20,066 nt of DNA, from assembly GCA_034112285.1 (NCBI GenBank), contig JAWUVP010000041.1, forward strand, positions 1-20,066. Reading direction: 5' to 3'. How positions within the stretch are numbered: position 1 is the stretch's first letter; each line of letters opens with the position of its first letter. This document shows positions 16,601 through 20,066 of the stretch, piece after piece. A program made the translations under genes and the position numbers. Source of the DNA: JAWUVP01 sp034112285 (lineage in GTDB: Bacteria; Pseudomonadota; Gammaproteobacteria; JABDGN01). The notes under the pieces are model-generated. The model saw nothing but the letters and a program-made list of their open reading frames with translations. It had not been told where the DNA came from and did no database searches.

Positions 16601-16661
16601 AGCTAACAACCGAGGCGAGTACGGGGCGTTTAATAAAAATATCTGTGAACATTGGTTTCAT
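13602..16661 (-). CDS. RND efflux pump, inner-membrane transporter subunit (HAE-1 type)
   Basis: This proton-driven pump of the AcrB/MexB class exports drugs or other amphiphilic compounds as part of a three-component system. I start at ATG 16661 (1019 residues): AGAG lies about eight bases upstream and the family N-terminus (FTDIFIKRPVLASVVS) begins there. The frame stays open to a GTG at 16754, but the extra 31 residues read through inverted repeats and look non-coding. Proton-relay residues are present: the Asp402-Asp403 pair in GLVVDDAIVVVEN (helix 4) and Lys918 in GLISKHGIL (helix 10). The helix 1 and helix 7 flanks, porter domains and terminal helices are all in place. Its membrane fusion partner is encoded upstream and a TSUP permease directly downstream; no TolC-type channel gene is nearby. 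Substrate unknown. Confidence 0.9.
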   Translation of the reverse strand: MKPMFTDIFIKRPVLASVVSLLIFLVGLFSIVHLQLREFPQMNTSVITVTTAYPGASAKVIKGFITSPLQQSIASAEGIDYMTSSSVQGMSSVSVYVRLNYDSQKALTNVMSKVSEVTAELPKASQQPVIQKATGSQVALMYLAFRSKHMNGQQVNDYLSRVVQPKLETLPGVAQAQILGGQKFAMRVWLDPAKLASLSITVPEVISAIQANNYQAAPGATKGEYVAYDVDVDTDVHDVAAFKNLVIKTDNNAVIHLKDVAKVELGAESYNVDVSFDGKDATFMAISTTPEANPLTVAGELSKAFPNLIKQFPSGFDGHIVYDGSGYIRDSIKEVLQTIGEATLIVIVVIFLFLGAFRTVLIPVVTLPLSLVGVCSLIFAMGYSINLMTLLALVLAIGLVVDDAIVVVENVYRHLEEGKTPYESALQGAREIAMPVIAMTITLAAVYAPIAFTSGITGALFREFAFTLAMTVILSGVIALTLSPMMASKILSKKVMQGRFVKLVDRTFGRMQNAYQHRLTNALKYRPVTMVFAVIVFASCIFMGLTSQKQLAPQEDQGFILTIANAPAYSNLNYLTKYTDLLNSVYKKIPSIDHYFIINGFPNATGAFSAAVLKPWADRSESQTQIQKKLQAAESGIAGLQAFPIEMPSIPSPDSGGFPFSFVVTTTDEYPQLYDVSQRMLRAAEKSGLFMFVTSDLNYDKPELGMNVDRNKAAALGITMQQIGQALGGLLGGNYIDRFSMEGQSYKVIPQVPQKLRFNPKELNNIFVRDASGNMVALNNLVSMKLGSMPGQLNQFQQLNSATIGGMVMPGKTSAEALQYMRAQAAKILPAGYGYDYSGQTRQDVKEGSTLVYTFFFALIVIYLVLAAQFESFRDPWIILVSVPMSLCGALIFINLGLSSLNIYSGIGLITLIGLISKHGILMVDFANKLQSSEGLSIHDAIVKAAAVRLRPILMTTLAMVFGMVPLLMAMGPGAVSRFDIGLVIASGMLIGTCFTLFVLPTVYTLLAHNHANKAKAIS

Positions 16662-16730
16662 GTTGGTTCTCTTTGTTTGCAATTCTTTCGCCCTTGCACT
16701 GCATACGCGGCGCAAGTAAAAGGCGGACTG

Positions 16731-16828
16731 AGAGGGATGTTGCGATATCACCAACTAGGGCCAATCTCAAAATCCCTCTGTAAAAATGGCGGCAATGCCA
16801 TTTAGTTGCCTCCCTGCTTCAAAGGGAG
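16731..16828. repeat. Cluster of nested inverted repeats between fusion-protein and pump genes
   Basis: Three perfect inverted repeats lie within 100 bases: AGAGGGAT (16731-16738) with ATCCCTCT (16772-16779); AAATGGC (16784-16790) with GCCATTT (16797-16803); and CTCCCT (16810-16815) with AGGGAG (16823-16828). The second is followed on the - strand by five Ts and could act as an attenuator between the two genes; the third is followed on the + strand by a T-rich run (16831-16842). The third pair can also cross-pair with the first. Confidence 0.5.
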
Positions 16829-16840
16829 ATCTTTTCTTTT

Positions 16841-17923
16841 TTAGATGGGTTGAACTTTATTGTTGATTTTAATCATCGCGCCGCTGTGTAATTTTAATTG
16901 TCCTGAAGTAACAATGGTGGCACCTTCGGTTAAGCCTTTTGTCACCGCAATATCTTGACCTTGAGTTTGCCCTAGTGTCACAAAAACTTGCGTTACTTTA
17001 TTGTCTTTGCCCACCACATAAACTGAATTGCCATAAAGGCTGGCCACAATTGCGGTTTGCGGGACCACGAGCACATTTTTTTTCTCGGGCAGCATCACAT
17101 GCGCAGTTGCAAACATCCCCGGCACTAACTTGCGATCAACATTTGATACTTGAGCTTGAATTTGCATAGTCCGGCTTGTTTGCGTAATGCCAGAATTGGT
17201 AGCATTAACGTGGCCCATAAACACTTTACCCGGAAAAGCATCAATGCTTAATTCCACTACTTGACCATTATGAATTTGAGGCAAGTCTTGTTGTGGTAAC
17301 TCAAAATTTAATAACAAAGGCGTAATAGACGCTAAAGGCACAATATTGCCTGACGCCGGTGGCGGCGCGACAAATTGACCAAGGCTCACTTGGCGAATAC
17401 CGAGCTTGCCGCTAAAGGGTGCCACAATATGCATTTTGCGTAGTATAGATAAATCACCTTCAACTTTTGCCTGTGAAGCTTGTAAGTTTGAAATGCTGCT
17501 ATCCAGATCCGCCTCAGAAACCGCTCTGCGCTTATACAACGCCAAATCGCGCTGATAATTGATTTGCGTTAGGTGCAGTGCTGCTTGGTCGGCTTTGAGC
17601 TGTGCAATTTGCGTTGAACTATCCAAATCAACTAAAGGCGTGCCTTTACGAACATATTCACCTGAATGGAAGTAGATTTTTTCTACTGAACCCCCAATTT
17701 CTGGTGAAACGTCAATCGACTGCTCAGCTTTCAAAGAGCCGATAGCCACTAAATAGGGCTTCCAAGTGATGCTAGCCACCTTACCGGTGGTGACTGTGGC
17801 GGCAGGCGGCGCAAAATTACTAAAGATTTTTTTCATCATTGCTTGCTTGAAAAAATAAAAACCAACAATTCCACCAAACACGATGATGGCCAAAATTAAC
17901 ATTATACTCATGCGCTTTTTCAT
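16841..17923 (-). CDS. RND efflux membrane fusion (periplasmic adaptor) protein
   Basis: It links the inner-membrane pump to an outer-membrane channel. The 360 residues start with an N-terminal membrane anchor (about 6-25), with no lipobox cysteine, so anchoring is by helix rather than lipid. The order then follows the HlyD/AcrA family: a beta-barrel strand, first lipoyl half (GSVEKIYFHSGEYVRKGTPLVDLD, about 78-101), an alpha-hairpin (about 103-163), second lipoyl half (MHIVAPFSGKLGIRQVSLGQFV), then a beta-barrel and membrane-proximal domain (PGMFATAHVMLPEKKNVLVVPQTAIV). An AAGGG stretch precedes the ATG. It is separated from the pump gene by ~180 bases of inverted repeats, longer than usual for this pair, so the two may be expressed at different levels. 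No adjacent transcriptional regulator is visible. Confidence 0.88.
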   Translation of the reverse strand: MKKRMSIMLILAIIVFGGIVGFYFFKQAMMKKIFSNFAPPAATVTTGKVASITWKPYLVAIGSLKAEQSIDVSPEIGGSVEKIYFHSGEYVRKGTPLVDLDSSTQIAQLKADQAALHLTQINYQRDLALYKRRAVSEADLDSSISNLQASQAKVEGDLSILRKMHIVAPFSGKLGIRQVSLGQFVAPPPASGNIVPLASITPLLLNFELPQQDLPQIHNGQVVELSIDAFPGKVFMGHVNATNSGITQTSRTMQIQAQVSNVDRKLVPGMFATAHVMLPEKKNVLVVPQTAIVASLYGNSVYVVGKDNKVTQVFVTLGQTQGQDIAVTKGLTEGATIVTSGQLKLHSGAMIKINNKVQPI

Positions 17924-18129
17924 GCGTCCGCCCTTCAGTTACAGGTTTAAATAGTGGATAATCTTACAGGATTTGTGGAGTTTGGGATAGGGTTGAGAGA
18001 GGGATTATCAGGCTTATTACGTAAAAAAACTGCCCTCCGGTAATTTATTGCTGCAATCTCGTGTTAGAAAACTTAACGCTAACGTGCCCTGCCTGTGAGC
18101 TATTAATAGCTATTAGGAGCAAAAAATAA
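17924..18129. other. Intergenic region between hemY and the efflux operon
   Basis: These 206 bases must end hemXY transcription and start the efflux operon, both on the - strand. I see a 14-base palindrome AGCTATTAATAGCT (18098-18111) and, on the - strand, a run of seven Ts at about 18026-18032 without a convincing GC-rich stem before it. TAAGAT near 17962 (- strand) is a possible -10, with no good -35. No small gene stands out. Confidence 0.3.
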
Positions 18130-19302
18130 TTATGCACTAAAAAATGACGCTTTTAAGCCTTTACGGTAATAGACTAAACTAGATTTCACTTCGCCCTGCT
18201 GTTCCAGCATAGCGGCAAAAGCGGCATAGACTTTTGGCTCGCCGGCTAAAGCCAGGCTGTCTTCGTAATAATCTTTTGCCTTGCCCCACAGCTGGTTGGC
18301 TTGTGCCAAGCGGGCCAAGGTAAATAATAATTGGGCATCTTTTGGGTGATGCTTATGCCAGCCCTCTGCGATGGCCAATTGCTTTTTACTGCAATCAATA
18401 CTGCCATACATGCCGGCCAAAGGTGAATCCCAGTTGTCTTTTAAAGCTTGGCGGCATAATTTTTCAGCTTCTTCATTGGCGCCCAGGCGAATTAAGCCAC
18501 GCAAATACAAGGCCAAAATCGCAGTTTGCTCGCGTAAGGTTTTAGGCGCGGCGTGCCATAAACGCTTAAGCGCTGGAAGCTCATCTATTTGTTTGAACAA
18601 ATGACAATAAGCTTGCTGCGCCAATTTGGTAATATAACTTTCCGGCAAGGCCTTATGGTGTTGCACAATCGGCAATAGCTCCATCAGCTTTTGCCAATCG
18701 GCTAATTTTTTATAAACCTTCGCCAACAGTGCCAACACTTGTTTTTGGCGTGGGGCAATATCACTCAGGTGTTGTAAAGTCGCCAAGGCTTGCTCATATT
18801 GCGCGGCTTCATATTGCAACTGCGCTTGCACCAGTCCAATCGCTAACTTTGCCTTGGGCATGCGCATGGCGGCTTGGTGCAAATAGTCATCACGCTTATC
18901 TTGCTCGCCATTACGCTGCGCGGCAATCGCGGCAGATAAATAATTTACTAAAGGTGCCGGGGCATTTTTTACCTGCTTTAACAATTGCTTTTGCGCCCGC
19001 TTCCATTCGCCTTCGGCCAAATCCATCAAGCCTTGATAAGTGCTGTTGGAAACACGCTGTGCTTTTTCACGTCGGCGCCAGCGACGCCAGCGACTTGGAA
19101 GAGAGCCTGTTAAATTAATTAAGCGCAATAAACTATGTAAAACTAAAAAGCTTACAACGAGTGCGACAATAGCAAACCACAAACGTGTTTCAATTGAAAC
19201 CTTATGCAAGCTTATAATAACGTAGCCCGGATGCGTTTTAATTTGCAAGCCAATTAAAATCGCAACAATTAATACCACTAATAAAACGAATAAGCGCCTC
19301 AT
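18130..19302 (-). CDS. hemY: HemY, TPR-containing inner-membrane protein
   Basis: HemY is encoded at the end of the gammaproteobacterial hemCDXY cluster and has been linked to haem biosynthesis; its exact job is unsettled. The 390 residues match the usual ~400. Two membrane helices (about 3-22 and 41-63) anchor the N-terminus, followed by a basic SRWRRWRRREKAQR stretch on the cytoplasmic edge and then tetratricopeptide-like helical repeats to the end. The family-typical NSTYQGLMDLAEGEWKRAQKQL and YLSAAIAAQ segments are present. Its ATG overlaps the hemX stop in an ATGA (19299-19302), so translation is coupled. This is not the unrelated protoporphyrinogen oxidase also called HemY in Bacillus. 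Confidence 0.88.
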   Translation of the reverse strand: MRRLFVLLVVLIVAILIGLQIKTHPGYVIISLHKVSIETRLWFAIVALVVSFLVLHSLLRLINLTGSLPSRWRRWRRREKAQRVSNSTYQGLMDLAEGEWKRAQKQLLKQVKNAPAPLVNYLSAAIAAQRNGEQDKRDDYLHQAAMRMPKAKLAIGLVQAQLQYEAAQYEQALATLQHLSDIAPRQKQVLALLAKVYKKLADWQKLMELLPIVQHHKALPESYITKLAQQAYCHLFKQIDELPALKRLWHAAPKTLREQTAILALYLRGLIRLGANEEAEKLCRQALKDNWDSPLAGMYGSIDCSKKQLAIAEGWHKHHPKDAQLLFTLARLAQANQLWGKAKDYYEDSLALAGEPKVYAAFAAMLEQQGEVKSSLVYYRKGLKASFFSA

Positions 19303-20066
19303 GTGGCCTCACCCACTTTTGAGGCTAACAGCTTCTGCTGCACTTGCTCTGCCACCGCAATCGAGGTTAATTTCTGCGGCACAGCGGGCTGGGCATTAAG
19401 TGCCTGCAGTGGCTTTAAAGCCTGCAATAAATTTTGTGCGCCAACATTACTACTGGGAAAATGTTGTTGCAACATAAGTACCGCTTGGTCTAACGCTCCT
19501 TGGTAAACACTTTGGTTTTTATGTAGCACACCCCACACCGCTTGTTGCAATAAACCCTGCACATAGAGCTTATAATCCACAAGTTGTTGCTGATTTAATA
19601 ATGGCACCATGGTTGTTGCCGTGCGTTGCACAACCACCACTTGCTTTAATGCCTGTACTGTTTGCTGCCAAGCCGCGCGAAAACGATTTTCGCCAACCAC
19701 TGGGGTAACGGCAGCTTTAACTTGCGGCACGGCACTTAAAGTTAATTGTTGCACCTGTTGTTGCAAAGGTAATAAATGCCCAACGGTTTGCGTCACATTC
19801 AATACACTAATGGCTTGCAACATTTGAATGTCTGCACCCACGGCTTGCTCAATTGTATTTAAAGCAATGGAGTTGTAACGCTGTAAATTTGTTTGCGCAA
19901 ATTGCAGTAGCTGTAATGCCCCACTAACATTTTGCGTGGCCTGCAATTCAAATTGTGCATGCCGTAAAATTTGTAACGCATCCTCTATGGCTAAGGGTTC
20001 AACCGAGATACCTTTTTGCTGCAGGCGCTGCATCAAGCTATTTTGCGTGGCAATAATTTCTTGCTG
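19299..20066 (-). CDS. hemX: HemX, C-terminal part (gene runs off the window)
   Basis: The frame is open to the right edge, so the N-terminal membrane segment and coiled-coil start lie outside. The 255 residues visible begin in a Gln-rich heptad-like stretch and continue with SVEPLAIEDALQILRHAQFELQ, NVSGALQLLQFAQTNLQ and MLQAISVLNVTQTVGHL, which match the order of conserved HemX helices (alternating EHLLRLA..RL and AL.LL..AD..L blocks in E. coli, as I recall). HemX was once annotated as a uroporphyrinogen-III methyltransferase but lacks that enzyme's active site; its role is unclear. Gln is exceptionally frequent. It precedes hemY with a 4-base overlap, and hemD and hemC would be expected further right, outside the window. 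Confidence 0.8.
   Translation of the reverse strand, partial: QQEIIATQNSLMQRLQQKGISVEPLAIEDALQILRHAQFELQATQNVSGALQLLQFAQTNLQRYNSIALNTIEQAVGADIQMLQAISVLNVTQTVGHLLPLQQQVQQLTLSAVPQVKAAVTPVVGENRFRAAWQQTVQALKQVVVVQRTATTMVPLLNQQQLVDYKLYVQGLLQQAVWGVLHKNQSVYQGALDQAVLMLQQHFPSSNVGAQNLLQALKPLQALNAQPAVPQKLTSIAVAEQVQQKLLASKVGEAT

Noticed and set aside
16662..16754. N-terminal extension of the RND pump to a GTG at 16754
   Set aside because: The added 31 residues precede the family N-terminus, run through an inverted repeat arm and have no ribosome binding site as good as that of ATG 16661.
19299..20066. Gln-rich hemX region as a tandem DNA repeat
   Set aside because: CAA/CAG codons are frequent but scattered between conserved helices; there is no regular repeat unit.

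Overview
The window looks like the chromosome of a moderately AT-rich gammaproteobacterium. The hemX-hemY tail, a UbiB-type ubiquinone kinase, an Art-type arginine transporter and a three-part RND efflux system (no outer-membrane channel visible) fit that class. The AT-rich accessory genes and a large repeat protein of a type I associate from memory with Legionellales suggest a host-associated lineage, but no gene here fixes the genus.

Layout. From 1 to 8894 everything is on the + strand. First comes the 3' part of a large protein with several hydrophobic segments, then a two-membrane-segment protein; together they resemble a VasX-like type VI secretion toxin and its membrane partner (probable immunity protein). 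Next is an arginine ABC transporter operon in the order ATPase, binding protein, permease, permease (3608-6442), with an ARG-box-like palindrome over its probable promoter. A UbiB-family kinase follows, lacking the usual C-terminal membrane anchor and ending six bases before a REP-like palindrome. A HigB/HigA toxin-antitoxin pair comes next; its operator-like inverted repeat is clear, but the antitoxin has no standard start codon where the family normally begins. A small outer-membrane beta-barrel gene on the - strand converges on higA with overlapping stop codons.

From 9672 to 12791 (+ strand) lies the most unusual gene: a 1039-residue protein made of three diverged copies of one ~200-230-residue unit. 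The third copy keeps motifs resembling HAD-superfamily catalysis (DYDGC, GSISNRQS, DDRED), while copies 1 and 2 have lost them. It stands alone, flanked by genes on the other strand, and could be a secreted effector.

From 12804 to the end everything is on the - strand, transcribed right to left: hemX (cut by the window edge), hemY (4-base overlap), then a membrane fusion protein, an RND pump and a TauE/SafE-family (TSUP) permease whose start codon directly follows the pump's stop codon. Between the fusion protein and the pump lies a ~180-base stretch rich in nested inverted repeats.

No tRNA, rRNA, CRISPR array, transposase or integrase was seen. All family assignments come from reading translated sequence; none has been confirmed by a database search.
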